From contig NZ_SOFH01000016.1 in NCBI RefSeq assembly GCF_004402495.1, positions 62,001 through 126,000 on the forward strand: DNA of 64,000 nt, given 5' to 3'. The stretch is from Cryobacterium sp. HLT2-28. Its GTDB lineage: Bacteria > Actinomycetota > Actinomycetes > Actinomycetales > Microbacteriaceae. A program made the position numbers and the translations under genes. Under the pieces are notes generated by a model. The model was not told where the DNA came from. It searched no databases and worked only from the letters and a program-made list of their open reading frames with translations. Below are positions 26,128-34,802 of the stretch, in pieces (positions within the stretch are counted from its first letter, which is position 1; each line of letters opens with the position of its first letter).

Positions 26128-26936
26128 GCTTCGACCTCGGGCCGGCGCTGCTGTTCTGCCCGGCCGACCGCCCCGACCGGTACCGCAAGGCTGCCGACCG
26201 GGCCGACGCGGTGATCATCGACCTCGAGGACGCCATCCTGCCGGCCAACCGGGCCAGGGCCCGGGGCGCGCTGATCGGGCATCCGCTCGACCCGGAGCGC
26301 ACGATCGTGCGGGTCAACCCGGTCGGCACCCCCGACTTCGCCCTCGACCTCGCCGCGCTGGAGGAGACCGCGTACCGCACCGTGATGCTGCCCAAGACCG
26401 TGGATGCGTCCCAGTTGCGCCCGCTGGCCCGGTTCGAGGTGGTCGCCCTCTGCGAGACCGCGGCCGGGGTGCTCGCCGCCCCGTCGATCGCGGCCGAACC
26501 GAACGTCGTCGCGCTGATGTGGGGCGCGGACGACCTGGTGGCCTCCCTCGGCGGAAGCTCGAGCCGGTTCGCCGACGGCAGCTACCGGGCCATCGCCCGG
26601 CACGCGCGCTCGGCCGTGCTGCTGGCGGCCGGGGCGCACGGGAAGGCCGCCGTCGACGGCGTGTTCCTGGCCATCCCCGACCTGGCCGGCCTGGCCGCCG
26701 AGGTCGCCGACGCCGTGGCGAGCGGGTTCCGGGCCACCGCCTGCATCCACCCGAGCCAGGTGGCCGTGATCCGGGATGCGTTCCGGCCCACCGAGGAGGA
26801 GGTCGCCGCCGCCTGGGCGCTCCTGGAGGCCGCCGCGGGCGAGGACGGCGTCTTCGCCTACCAGGGCCGGATGATCGACTCGCCCCTGCTCCGGCACGCC
26901 GAGGCGGTGCTGCGGCGGGCGGCGCCGACCGACTGA
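26124..26936 (+). CDS. HpcH/HpaI (CitE-like) acyl-CoA lyase
   Basis: The 270-residue TIM-barrel protein opens with LLFCPADRPDRYRKAADRADAVIIDLEDAI (metal-binding ED pair) and has VRVNPVG, LCETAAGVLAAPSI, MWGADDLVASLGG and CIHPSQVAVI, the CitE/malyl-CoA lyase pattern. The M. tuberculosis counterpart at this place, Rv2498c, cleaves beta-hydroxyacyl-CoAs in both leucine breakdown and itaconate removal. I infer the same reaction class. The start is GTG 26124, overlapping the MaoC stop. It ends the operon before a long palindrome. Confidence 0.83.
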   Translation: MSFDLGPALLFCPADRPDRYRKAADRADAVIIDLEDAILPANRARARGALIGHPLDPERTIVRVNPVGTPDFALDLAALEETAYRTVMLPKTVDASQLRPLARFEVVALCETAAGVLAAPSIAAEPNVVALMWGADDLVASLGGSSSRFADGSYRAIARHARSAVLLAAGAHGKAAVDGVFLAIPDLAGLAAEVADAVASGFRATACIHPSQVAVIRDAFRPTEEEVAAAWALLEAAAGEDGVFAYQGRMIDSPLLRHAEAVLRRAAPTD

Positions 26937-26966
26937 CCCTCCGCCCCGCCCCCGGCCGCCCCACCT

Positions 26967-27030
26967 CGCCGAACTGTGAGGTGTGCAGGTTTTCGGCCGC
27001 GAAAACGGTGCACAACTCACAGTTCGGCGG
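26967..27030. repeat. Long palindrome between convergent genes, two-way terminator candidate
   Basis: CGCCGAACTGTGAGGTGTGC and onward to GTTTTC (26967-26994) is mirrored by GAAAAC through TCACAGTTCGGCG (27001-27029), with a GGCCGC loop and only two or three mismatches. It lies between the ends of the lyase and glutathione peroxidase genes. It may stop transcription from both sides, or be a copy of a dispersed palindromic element. Confidence 0.75.
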
Positions 27031-27048
27031 CGCGGTGAGGCGGCGCGG

Positions 27049-27552
27049 TCAGGCCGCGCTGGCGGCGAGGGTCTTCTCGATCGCGCGCACGATCTCGTCG
27101 GATTCGGGCTCGACGGTCGAGGCGAACCGGTCGACGATCTCCCCGGTCGGGCTGACCAGGAACTTCTCGAAGTTCCACTTGATCAGGCCGGGGAGCAGGC
27201 CGCTCTTGAACTTCGTGAGCTGGGCGTAGAGCGGATGCTGGTTCTTGCCGCGCACGTCCACCTTCTCGGTCAGCGGGAACGTGACGCCGAAGTTGAGCTG
27301 GCAGAAGGATTCGATCGACGCCTCGTCGCCGGGCTCCTGGCCCAAGAACTGGTTGCACGGCAGGCCGAGCACGACCAGGCCGTCGTCCGCGTACTTCTCG
27401 TAGAGCGCCTCCAGGCCGGCGTACTGCGGGGTGAACCCGCACTTGGAGGCGACGTTCACGACGAGCACCGTCTTTCCCCTGAACTGCCCGAAGGAGGTCT
27501 CGGTGCCGTCGATGAGGGTGAGGGGGGTCTCGTAGAGTGCGCTGGCTGACAT
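27049..27552 (-). CDS. Glutathione peroxidase-family (thioredoxin-dependent) peroxidase
   Basis: The 167-residue protein shows NVASKCGFTPQY with the peroxidatic Cys38, GLPCNQFLGQEP with a second Cys at 66, and KWNFEKFLV. Bacterial members usually draw electrons from thioredoxin rather than glutathione. ATG 27552 lies six bases behind a TAGCAT box, predicting a leaderless message. It is a single gene, convergent with the leucine operon. Confidence 0.92.
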   Translation of the reverse strand: MSASALYETPLTLIDGTETSFGQFRGKTVLVVNVASKCGFTPQYAGLEALYEKYADDGLVVLGLPCNQFLGQEPGDEASIESFCQLNFGVTFPLTEKVDVRGKNQHPLYAQLTKFKSGLLPGLIKWNFEKFLVSPTGEIVDRFASTVEPESDEIVRAIEKTLAASAA

Positions 27553-27558
27553 GAGGCG

Positions 27559-27564
27559 ATGCTA
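27559..27564 (-). promoter_or_regulatory. -10 box of the glutathione peroxidase gene
   Basis: TAGCAT on the minus strand, six bases before the start codon, fits leaderless transcription. Confidence 0.55.
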
Positions 27565-27899
27565 ACGGTGCACCCTTCGAGATCGCTGGGCGGACGGCCG
27601 GGGCAACGAGGCAGGACACGGCAACCGGGGCGCCGAACTGCCGTCCGCGGCCCGGTGCGGTAGGCTGGGGAGTCGCCATCATCGCGCCTGCCCGGCATCG
27701 GCAGCCACCAGATCGCGACTCCGCCGCCCTCGAGCCGGCCCCGGGCACTGTTGCCCATCGGGCGGCCAGACCGGCCACGTCCCCCAGGACGAGGCGCGAA
27801 TCCGAACTTTGCACCACCCGTTCACCAGGACCGCACACCGGCCCACCTACCGAGACCTGACTGCCTTGCGCGCGGTCTCACCCTGAGAAATGAGTTTCA
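27565..27899 (+). promoter_or_regulatory. Long 5' region of the first RNase J gene
   Basis: No gene is seen in these 335 bases. TAGGCT at 27661-27666 is a fair -10 box, which would give a leader of about 230 bases. A nine-codon frame, ATG 27890 to TGA 27919, overlaps the TTG start of the RNase J gene out of frame and could lower or couple its translation. Confidence 0.4.
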
Positions 27900-29606
27900 T
27901 TGACCAAGCACCAGCTTGACCTGTCCACGCCGCCGGCGCTGCCGAAGCGAGGCCTCCGGATCACCCCGCTCGGCGGCCTCGGTGAGATCGGCCGCAACAT
28001 GACCGTCTTCGAGCACAAGGGCAAACTGCTCATCGTCGACTGCGGCGTGCTCTTCCCCGAAGAGACCCAGCCCGGCATCAACGTGATCCTGCCCGACTTC
28101 TCCGCCATCCGCGGGCGGCTGCAGGACATCGAGGCGATCGTGCTCACCCACGGCCACGAAGACCACATCGGCGGCGTCCCGTACCTCCTGCGCGAGCGCA
28201 AGGACATCCCCATCATCGGGTCCGAGCTCACCCTCGCCTTCCTCAGCGCCAAGATGGAAGAGCACCGCATCGTCCCGCGCCTGATCCAGGTCAAGGAAGG
28301 GCAGCGCCGCAAGGCCGGCCCGTTCGACCTCGAGTTCCTCGCCGTGAACCACTCGATCCCCGACGGGCTCGCCATCGCCATCCGCACCGAGGCCGGCCTG
28401 GTGCTCGCCACCGGCGACTTCAAGATGGACCAGTTCCCGCTCGACAACCGCCTCACCGACCTGCCCGGCTTCGCCAGGCTCGGCGAGGAGGGTGTCGACC
28501 TGTTCATGACCGACTCGACCAACGCCGAGGTTCCCGGCTTCACGATGACCGAGGAAGACATCCGTCCGGCCATCGATTCCGTCTTCCGCACCGCACCGCG
28601 CCGGATCATCGTCTCCAGCTTCGCGAGCCACGTGCACCGCATCCAGCAGGTCATCGACGCCGCCGCCCGCCACAACCGCAAGGTCGCCTTCGTCGGCCGC
28701 TCGATGGTGCGCAACATGGCCATCGCCGAGAAGCTCGGCTTCCTCAAGGTGCCCAAGGGCCTCATCGTCGACGTCAAGGCGTTCGACCGGATGAAGGACG
28801 ACAAGGTCGTGCTCATCTGCACCGGCTCGCAGGGCGAGCCGATGGCGGCCCTGTCGCGCATGGCGAACCGGGAACACCAGATCAAGATCGGCGAGGGCGA
28901 CACCGTGCTCCTGGCCAGCTCGCTGATCCCCGGCAACGAGAACTCGATCTACCGGGTCATCAACGGCCTCACCCGCTGGGGTGCCAACGTCGTGCACAAG
29001 GGCAACGCCCGGGTGCACGTCTCCGGTCACGCCAGCGCCGGCGAGCTCGTCTACTGCTACAACCTCGTCAAGCCGAAGAACGTCATGCCGATCCACGGCG
29101 AATGGCGCCACCTCAAGGCCAACGGTGAACTCGCCGTTCGCACCGGCATTCCGGAGGAGCAGGTCCTGATCATCGAGGACGGCGTCGTCGTGGACCTCGT
29201 CGACGGCCTGGCCCGGATCACCGGCCGAGTCGCCTGCGAACTCGTCTTCGTCGACGGCATGACCGGCAACGGCGGAGTCACCGTCGGCAGCGGCGCCACC
29301 GAGGAAGCTCTCGCCGACCGCCTGCAGCTCTCCAACGACGGTGCCGTGACCATCCTCGGCATCCTGGACACCCGCACCGGCGTGCTCACCGAACCGGTCG
29401 AATTCATCGCGCGCGGCTTCGTGCAGGACAGGGAATGGATCGCCGGCGCCACCAAGTCGATCGACGACGCCCTCCGCGCCGCCAACAAGATCAAGATCGT
29501 CGACGGGCCGCAGCTCGAGGACATCTTCACCCAGAGCGTGACCCGGTGGATGCAGCGCAAGTACCGCCGCATCCCGGTGATCACCTCGGTCGTCGTCGAC
29601 GCGTGA
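27900..29606 (+). CDS. rnj: Ribonuclease J, first paralogue
   Basis: RNase J is a metallo-beta-lactamase nuclease with endo- and 5'-exonuclease activity. The 568 residues contain THGHEDHIGG (H84, H86, D88, H89), NHSIPDGLAIAI, ATGDFKMD, the beta-CASP stretch and SGHASAGEL. All zinc ligands look intact, so it should be active. The start appears to be TTG 27900, with poor ribosome site. A second, close paralogue lies at 42318. This copy is followed by a penicillin-binding protein gene rather than the usual dapA/ftsK neighbours. Confidence 0.93.
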   Translation: MTKHQLDLSTPPALPKRGLRITPLGGLGEIGRNMTVFEHKGKLLIVDCGVLFPEETQPGINVILPDFSAIRGRLQDIEAIVLTHGHEDHIGGVPYLLRERKDIPIIGSELTLAFLSAKMEEHRIVPRLIQVKEGQRRKAGPFDLEFLAVNHSIPDGLAIAIRTEAGLVLATGDFKMDQFPLDNRLTDLPGFARLGEEGVDLFMTDSTNAEVPGFTMTEEDIRPAIDSVFRTAPRRIIVSSFASHVHRIQQVIDAAARHNRKVAFVGRSMVRNMAIAEKLGFLKVPKGLIVDVKAFDRMKDDKVVLICTGSQGEPMAALSRMANREHQIKIGEGDTVLLASSLIPGNENSIYRVINGLTRWGANVVHKGNARVHVSGHASAGELVYCYNLVKPKNVMPIHGEWRHLKANGELAVRTGIPEEQVLIIEDGVVVDLVDGLARITGRVACELVFVDGMTGNGGVTVGSGATEEALADRLQLSNDGAVTILGILDTRTGVLTEPVEFIARGFVQDREWIAGATKSIDDALRAANKIKIVDGPQLEDIFTQSVTRWMQRKYRRIPVITSVVVDA

Positions 29607-29673
29607 GCGGATGCCGCCGGGCCCCCAGCCCGGCGGCCTCCGTCTTCGCCGAACCCGGAAGTGATATCGCCCC

Positions 29674-31782
29674 ATGACTCCTGAACTGCCCAGCCGGAAG
29701 AAGGCGCGTCGTCGAACGCGCCGCCGGTCGATCGTACTGGTCTCCGCCGCCGTCATCGTGGCCCTGCTCGCGACGACCCTGGTCGCCTTCGTCATCAGCC
29801 TGCCCGACGACCTGGCCATCGGCCGGTTGTCGCAGAAGAGCAACGTCTACGCCACCCGGAGCGACGGCACGCCGCAGTTGCTGGCGTCGTTCTACGACCA
29901 GAACCGGGTCGAGGTCGCCTCGGATGCGATCAGCCCGTTCGTGAAGGATGCGGCGACCTCCGCCGAGGACCCCGGCTTCTACGACCACGGCGGCGTGGAC
30001 ATCTGGGGGACGGTCTCCGGTCTCGTGTCGACCCTGGTGACCGGGACGGCCCGCGGCGGGTCGTCGATCACCCAGCAGTATGTGAAGAACGTGCTCGTGC
30101 AGAAATGCGAGACCCTGGCCGACGAGGCGAAGCGGGCCAGCTGCTACGACACCGCGACGGAGACGAGCCCCGACCGCAAGCTCAAGGAGATGAGCCTCGC
30201 GATCGGGCTGGAGAAGAAGTCCTCCAAGGCCGACATCCTGCGCCAGTACCTGAACATCACCGGTTTCGGCGGGTCCGTCTACGGCATCGAATCCGCGGCG
30301 AACTACTACTTCAACACGACGGCCGCCGCGCTGACCCTGCCGCAGGCGGCCAGCCTCGTGGCGATCGTGAACAACCCGGTCAAGTTCCAGCTCGACAAGC
30401 CGGAGAGCGCCACCAACGGTGCGGCCACCGGCTACGCGGACAACAAGGAACGGAGGGACTACATCCTCGGCGAGATGCTCAAGCACAAGAAGATCAGCAC
30501 GGCCGACCACGACGCCGCGATCGCCTCGCCGATCACCCCGACCATCACCGAACCCAGCACCGGCTGCCAGAGCGCCGCCGGCAGCGCCTACTTCTGCGAC
30601 CTGGTGCTGCGCACGCTGCGCAACGACCCGGCCTTCGGCGCGGATCGCGCCACCCGGCTGGCCAACTTCCGGCTCGGCGGCTACAACGTCTACACCACCC
30701 TGGACCTCGACCTGCAGGCCGCCGCCGAGACGACCATGACCGAGAACGTCCCGAAGTCCTTCGAGGACTGGGATGTCGGCGGCGTCATCTCGAGTGTGGG
30801 CGTCGGCACCGGACGGGTGCTCGCGATGACCCAGAACAAGGATTACACCCAGGATCCGGCCGTGGCCGCCGCCAACCCCAATGCCACGGGCATCAACTTC
30901 AACACCGACTCCGACCAGGGTGGGTCGAAGGGGTTCCAGACCGGGTCGACCTACAAGGTCTTCACCCTGGCCGAATGGCTCAAGGAGGGCAACTCCCTCG
31001 CCGACTCGGTCAGCTCCCGGCAGCGCTCGGACTGGGGCGTCTTCCAGGACAGCTGCAACGGACCCCAGGAATACGGCACGAGTTTCGACCCCAACAACGA
31101 CGCCTCCTACGAGAACGGGTCGTACTACTCCGCCCTCCAGTCGACGATCAGCTCGATCAACACCGGGTTCATCGGCATGGCGAAGAAACTCGACCTGTGC
31201 GGCATCCGCAAGACCGCCGAAGCCTTCGGCGTGCACCGGGCCGACGGGGATCCGCTCCAGCAGGGTGCCGCGTCGGTGCTCGGCACCAACGAGATCGCCC
31301 CCCTGACCATGGCGGCCGCGTACGCCGGGATCGCCAACCAGGGGACCACCTGCAGCCCGATCCTGATCGACCGGATCGTCGGGCCGGACGGCGCGGAGAT
31401 CCCCGCCCCCACGTCGACCTGCACGCAATCCGTCAGCCCGGACGTCGCGGCCGCGATGGCCTACGCGATGCACCGGGTGATGACCAGCGGCACGGGGACG
31501 GCCTCGAACCGGGCGACCGACCCGGAGGTGCCGATGATCGGCAAGACCGGCACCACCGACGAGAACAAGGACACCTGGATGGCCGGGGCGAGCACCAAGG
31601 TCGCCACCGTCGTCGGCGTCGTGACTGTGTCCGGCGCCGGGCAGGACCAACGGGACACCTACTTCGACAACGGCCAGGCAGCCACCGCCCGGCACCGGAT
31701 GTGGCCCGACATGATGAGCGTCGCCAACGAGAAATTCGGCGGCGACGAGTTCCCCGAGCCGCCGCGGAGCATGACCCGCTGA
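29674..31782 (+). CDS. Class A penicillin-binding protein (transglycosylase/transpeptidase)
   Basis: This peptidoglycan synthase of 702 residues has a basic N-terminus and one membrane helix (19-43). Its GT51 domain carries the catalytic Glu98 in SAEDPGFYDHGGVD and GGSSITQQYVKN. The transpeptidase domain has the nucleophile Ser425 in STYK, then SSIN and KTGTTD (Lys624). The inserted loop with many Asn/Asp (about 385-420) precedes the Ser motif. It is on the same strand, 67 bases behind RNase J. It ends convergent to prfC. Confidence 0.92.
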   Translation: MTPELPSRKKARRRTRRRSIVLVSAAVIVALLATTLVAFVISLPDDLAIGRLSQKSNVYATRSDGTPQLLASFYDQNRVEVASDAISPFVKDAATSAEDPGFYDHGGVDIWGTVSGLVSTLVTGTARGGSSITQQYVKNVLVQKCETLADEAKRASCYDTATETSPDRKLKEMSLAIGLEKKSSKADILRQYLNITGFGGSVYGIESAANYYFNTTAAALTLPQAASLVAIVNNPVKFQLDKPESATNGAATGYADNKERRDYILGEMLKHKKISTADHDAAIASPITPTITEPSTGCQSAAGSAYFCDLVLRTLRNDPAFGADRATRLANFRLGGYNVYTTLDLDLQAAAETTMTENVPKSFEDWDVGGVISSVGVGTGRVLAMTQNKDYTQDPAVAAANPNATGINFNTDSDQGGSKGFQTGSTYKVFTLAEWLKEGNSLADSVSSRQRSDWGVFQDSCNGPQEYGTSFDPNNDASYENGSYYSALQSTISSINTGFIGMAKKLDLCGIRKTAEAFGVHRADGDPLQQGAASVLGTNEIAPLTMAAAYAGIANQGTTCSPILIDRIVGPDGAEIPAPTSTCTQSVSPDVAAAMAYAMHRVMTSGTGTASNRATDPEVPMIGKTGTTDENKDTWMAGASTKVATVVGVVTVSGAGQDQRDTYFDNGQAATARHRMWPDMMSVANEKFGGDEFPEPPRSMTR

Positions 31783-31807
31783 CCTGCCCCGGCGGTTCGC
31801 CCCCGGG

Positions 31808-33427
31808 TCAGTGCGCGGCGGCCACCTCCGGGCTGCCGGTGGCAAGGTCCTCGAGCAGCAGTTCCGGGTGGTCGCGCACCGTGTTGCGCAGTCGCCAGAC
31901 CGTGCTGAACAGAGCGAGCAGGGTGCCGTCCGAACGCATCAGCACCTCGACCTGCCGGTCGTGGCCCAGGATCAGCGCGCTCTCCCGGTCGGTGCGCCTG
32001 GCGATCTGGTAGGGCAGGGCCTCCGAACGGATGGCCGCGCCGAAGTCGTGGGTCATCCGCTCCTCGACCACCTCGAACTGCATCGGCCCGACCGCGCCGA
32101 GCACGGGGGACTGGTCACCGCGCAGATCGGAGCGCATCACCTGGATGACCCCCTCGTGGTCGAGCTGGTCGATCCCGCGGCGGAACTGCTTGTGCTTGCT
32201 GCTGTCTGCCGAGCGCACCACCCGGAAGTGCTCCGGGGCGAACATCGGCAGCGGCGGGTACTCCACCGGGTCGCCCTCGAAGATCGAGTCGCCCACCCGC
32301 AGTGCTGAGGCGTTGACCAGGCCGACGATGTCGCCGGGCCAGGCCTCATCGGCCACCTCGCGTTCCCGGCCGAACAGGTGCTGCGCGTACTTCGTGGCGA
32401 ACGGCCGGCCGCTGGCCGCGTGGGTGACGATCATGCCGCGGCGGAACTGCCCTGAGCAGACCCGGACGAAAGCGACGTGGTCCCGGTGGGAGGCGTTCAT
32501 GCCGGACTGCACCTTGAAGACGAAGCCGGAGAACGCGCTGCCGACGGGGCGGTGGCCGCCGGAGGCGTCCTCGCGTGCCTCGGCGGCCGGGGCGAAGTCG
32601 ACCAGGGTGTCGAGGATGTGCTGCACCCCGAAGTTGAGCACGGCGGCGGCGAAGAGCACGGGGGTGGTCTCGTTGGCCAGGAACCTGGCCTCGTCGTGGT
32701 CCTGGTCCTCCTCGGTGAGCAGCTCCGACTCCTCGGTCGCGGTCTGCCAGGCGTCGCCCTCGGCGGCGGCGGCGACATCCGCGCTCACCCGTTCGAAGCC
32801 GGCGGCCTTCGCGCCGCCGGCGGTGCGGGTGAACCGCACGAACTCGTGGCTGGAACGCTCGATCACGCCGCGGAAGTCCCCGGCGATCCCGACCGGCCAG
32901 GTCAGCGGAGTGGGGATCAGGCCGGTGCGCCGGCGGATCTCATCCATCAGGTCGAGCGCCTCGGCGCCGGGGCGGTCCCACTTGTTGATGACGGTGATCA
33001 CGGGGAGGTTGCGCTGCCGGCAGACCTCGAACAGCTTCATGGTCTGCACCTCGAGGCCCTTGCTCGCGTCCACGAGCATGACGGCGGCGTCGACGGCCGA
33101 GAGCACCCGGAAGGTGTCCTCGGAGAAGTCGGCGTGGCCGGGGGTGTCGACGAGGTTGATCACGGCGTCGCGGTACTCGAACTGGATCGCCGCGCTGGTC
33201 ACCGAGATGCCGCGGGCCTGCTCCATCGCCATCCAGTCGGACACCGTGCCGCGGCGCCCCGCCTTGCCGTGGGTGGCCCCGGCGGTGGTGATGGCACGCG
33301 CGTGCAGCAGCAGCGCCTCGGTGAGCGTCGACTTCCCCGCGTCGGGGTGGGAGATCACGGCGAACGTGCGGCGTCGTCGAGCCTCAGAGAGTACCTCGGG
33401 CGTGGACAGGCCGATGGGCTGCGTCAT
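31808..33427 (-). CDS. prfC: Peptide chain release factor 3
   Basis: RF3 is the GTPase that removes RF1 and RF2 from the ribosome. The 539-residue protein has the G domain (FAVISHPDAGKSTLTEALLL, DTPGHADFSEDT, NKWDRPG) and the RF3 signature DWMAMEQARGISVTSAAIQF, then EF-Tu-like domain 2 and domain 3. I start at ATG 33427, five bases behind AAGGA, rather than at GTG 33442. Confidence 0.94.
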   Translation of the reverse strand: MTQPIGLSTPEVLSEARRRRTFAVISHPDAGKSTLTEALLLHARAITTAGATHGKAGRRGTVSDWMAMEQARGISVTSAAIQFEYRDAVINLVDTPGHADFSEDTFRVLSAVDAAVMLVDASKGLEVQTMKLFEVCRQRNLPVITVINKWDRPGAEALDLMDEIRRRTGLIPTPLTWPVGIAGDFRGVIERSSHEFVRFTRTAGGAKAAGFERVSADVAAAAEGDAWQTATEESELLTEEDQDHDEARFLANETTPVLFAAAVLNFGVQHILDTLVDFAPAAEAREDASGGHRPVGSAFSGFVFKVQSGMNASHRDHVAFVRVCSGQFRRGMIVTHAASGRPFATKYAQHLFGREREVADEAWPGDIVGLVNASALRVGDSIFEGDPVEYPPLPMFAPEHFRVVRSADSSKHKQFRRGIDQLDHEGVIQVMRSDLRGDQSPVLGAVGPMQFEVVEERMTHDFGAAIRSEALPYQIARRTDRESALILGHDRQVEVLMRSDGTLLALFSTVWRLRNTVRDHPELLLEDLATGSPEVAAAH

Positions 33428-33632
33428 GGATCCTTCTTTCACGGGCGATTCAGGCCGGCGGAGGCGACGCCTCTGCGGCGGCCAGGTCAGAATCGTTCCC
33501 CTCCAACTCTAACTTGACCCGCGAGAGGCTCGTTTCGGGCCCGGGACCCCACGGTTTGGTAACGGTTAGGGCGTGTCCTTTGTCTGAACGGGTGCGGGGG
33601 TTATTGTCGGCACTGAGCGGAGGGAGTGACGG

Positions 33633-34691
33633 ATGCCCCGACCGGCCATGCACGGACACGGCACGCGGCCCGTGAGCGCGCCGTCCACCGGGCCGGCAGC
33701 GTTGCAGGGCCCGCCCGCCATCTCGCTCCCCATCCCCGTATCCGTCTCCGTGCAGTCCCTGCCGACGCCGAAGAGCCTCCGCCGCACCATCGCCGACACC
33801 GACCTCACGGTCCACCCGCTCGCCCTCGGCACGAGCGTGTTCGGCTGGACGGCAGACGGGGAGACCAGCGCCCGGGTGCTCGATGCGCACCGCGACCTCG
33901 GCGGCAACTTCCTCGACACCGCCGACAGCTACACCTCCGGGCGAAGCGAGGTGATCGTCGGCAACTGGCTGCGCTCCCGCGGCGCCCGCGACGGCACCGT
34001 GATCGCCACCAAGATCGGCAAGAACCGGGACAACCCCGGGCTGTCGCCGCGCAGCATCATCGGCGCCGTGCAGGCCTCGCTCGACCGGCTCGGCACCGAC
34101 TACATCGACCTTCTGCACTTCCACTTCGACGATCCGACCGTTCCCCTGGAGGAGAGCCTCGGCGCCGTCGACGTGCTCATCCGCAGCGGCCAGGTGCGCT
34201 ACCTCGCCGCGTCGAACTTCTCCGCCGAACGCCTGATGGAGGCCCGGGTGCTCGCCGCCAACGGTCTGCCCCGGTTCGTGGCGCTGCAGACCCAGTACAG
34301 CCTGCTCCACCGCGCGCCGTTCGAGTCCTCGCTGGCGCTGGTCACCCGGGCGCAGGGCATGTCGGTGCTGCCCTACTTCGCTCTCGCGCACGGCTTCCTG
34401 GCCGGCCGCTACCGGTCGAAGGCCGACCTGCAGAAGACGACCCGCGCCGCCCGCGCCGCCAAATACGTCACCCGCACCGGGCTGCGGATGCTCGCGGTCG
34501 TCGACCGCATCGCCGAGGAGCACGCCGTGGCCCCGGCGACCATCGCGATCGCCTGGCTCCTCGCCCGCGGCCAGGTCGTCGCCCCGGTGGCCAGCGCCAG
34601 CCACCCCGACCAGGTGGAGGCGCTCCTGGCCGCCGCCGGCATCCGCCTGACCCGCGGCGACATGGTGGACCTGGACCGGGCCTCGGCCTAG
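33633..34691 (+). CDS. Aldo/keto reductase
   Basis: The NADPH-dependent TIM barrel of 352 residues has the catalytic tetrad Asp/Tyr (NFLDTADSYTSG), Lys (IATKIGKN) and His (LLHFHFDD). It also has the cofactor end AIAWLLARGQVVAPVASAS. The 40 residues before RTIADTDLTVHPLALGTSVFGW are not conserved-looking; the ATG has a good ribosome site (GGAGGGAG), but GTG 33750 would give the usual length. The substrate is unknown. Confidence 0.88.
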   Translation: MPRPAMHGHGTRPVSAPSTGPAALQGPPAISLPIPVSVSVQSLPTPKSLRRTIADTDLTVHPLALGTSVFGWTADGETSARVLDAHRDLGGNFLDTADSYTSGRSEVIVGNWLRSRGARDGTVIATKIGKNRDNPGLSPRSIIGAVQASLDRLGTDYIDLLHFHFDDPTVPLEESLGAVDVLIRSGQVRYLAASNFSAERLMEARVLAANGLPRFVALQTQYSLLHRAPFESSLALVTRAQGMSVLPYFALAHGFLAGRYRSKADLQKTTRAARAAKYVTRTGLRMLAVVDRIAEEHAVAPATIAIAWLLARGQVVAPVASASHPDQVEALLAAAGIRLTRGDMVDLDRASA

Positions 34692-34802
34692 CGACGCCGC
34701 CGCGACGCCCAGGGGCGACGCCCGCCCTGGCGGAATCGGGTCGCCCGCGGGCGCGAGTCGGGCCTCGGCCGCGCAGGCCCGGTGACGTAGGGTGGGGGAG
34801 AT

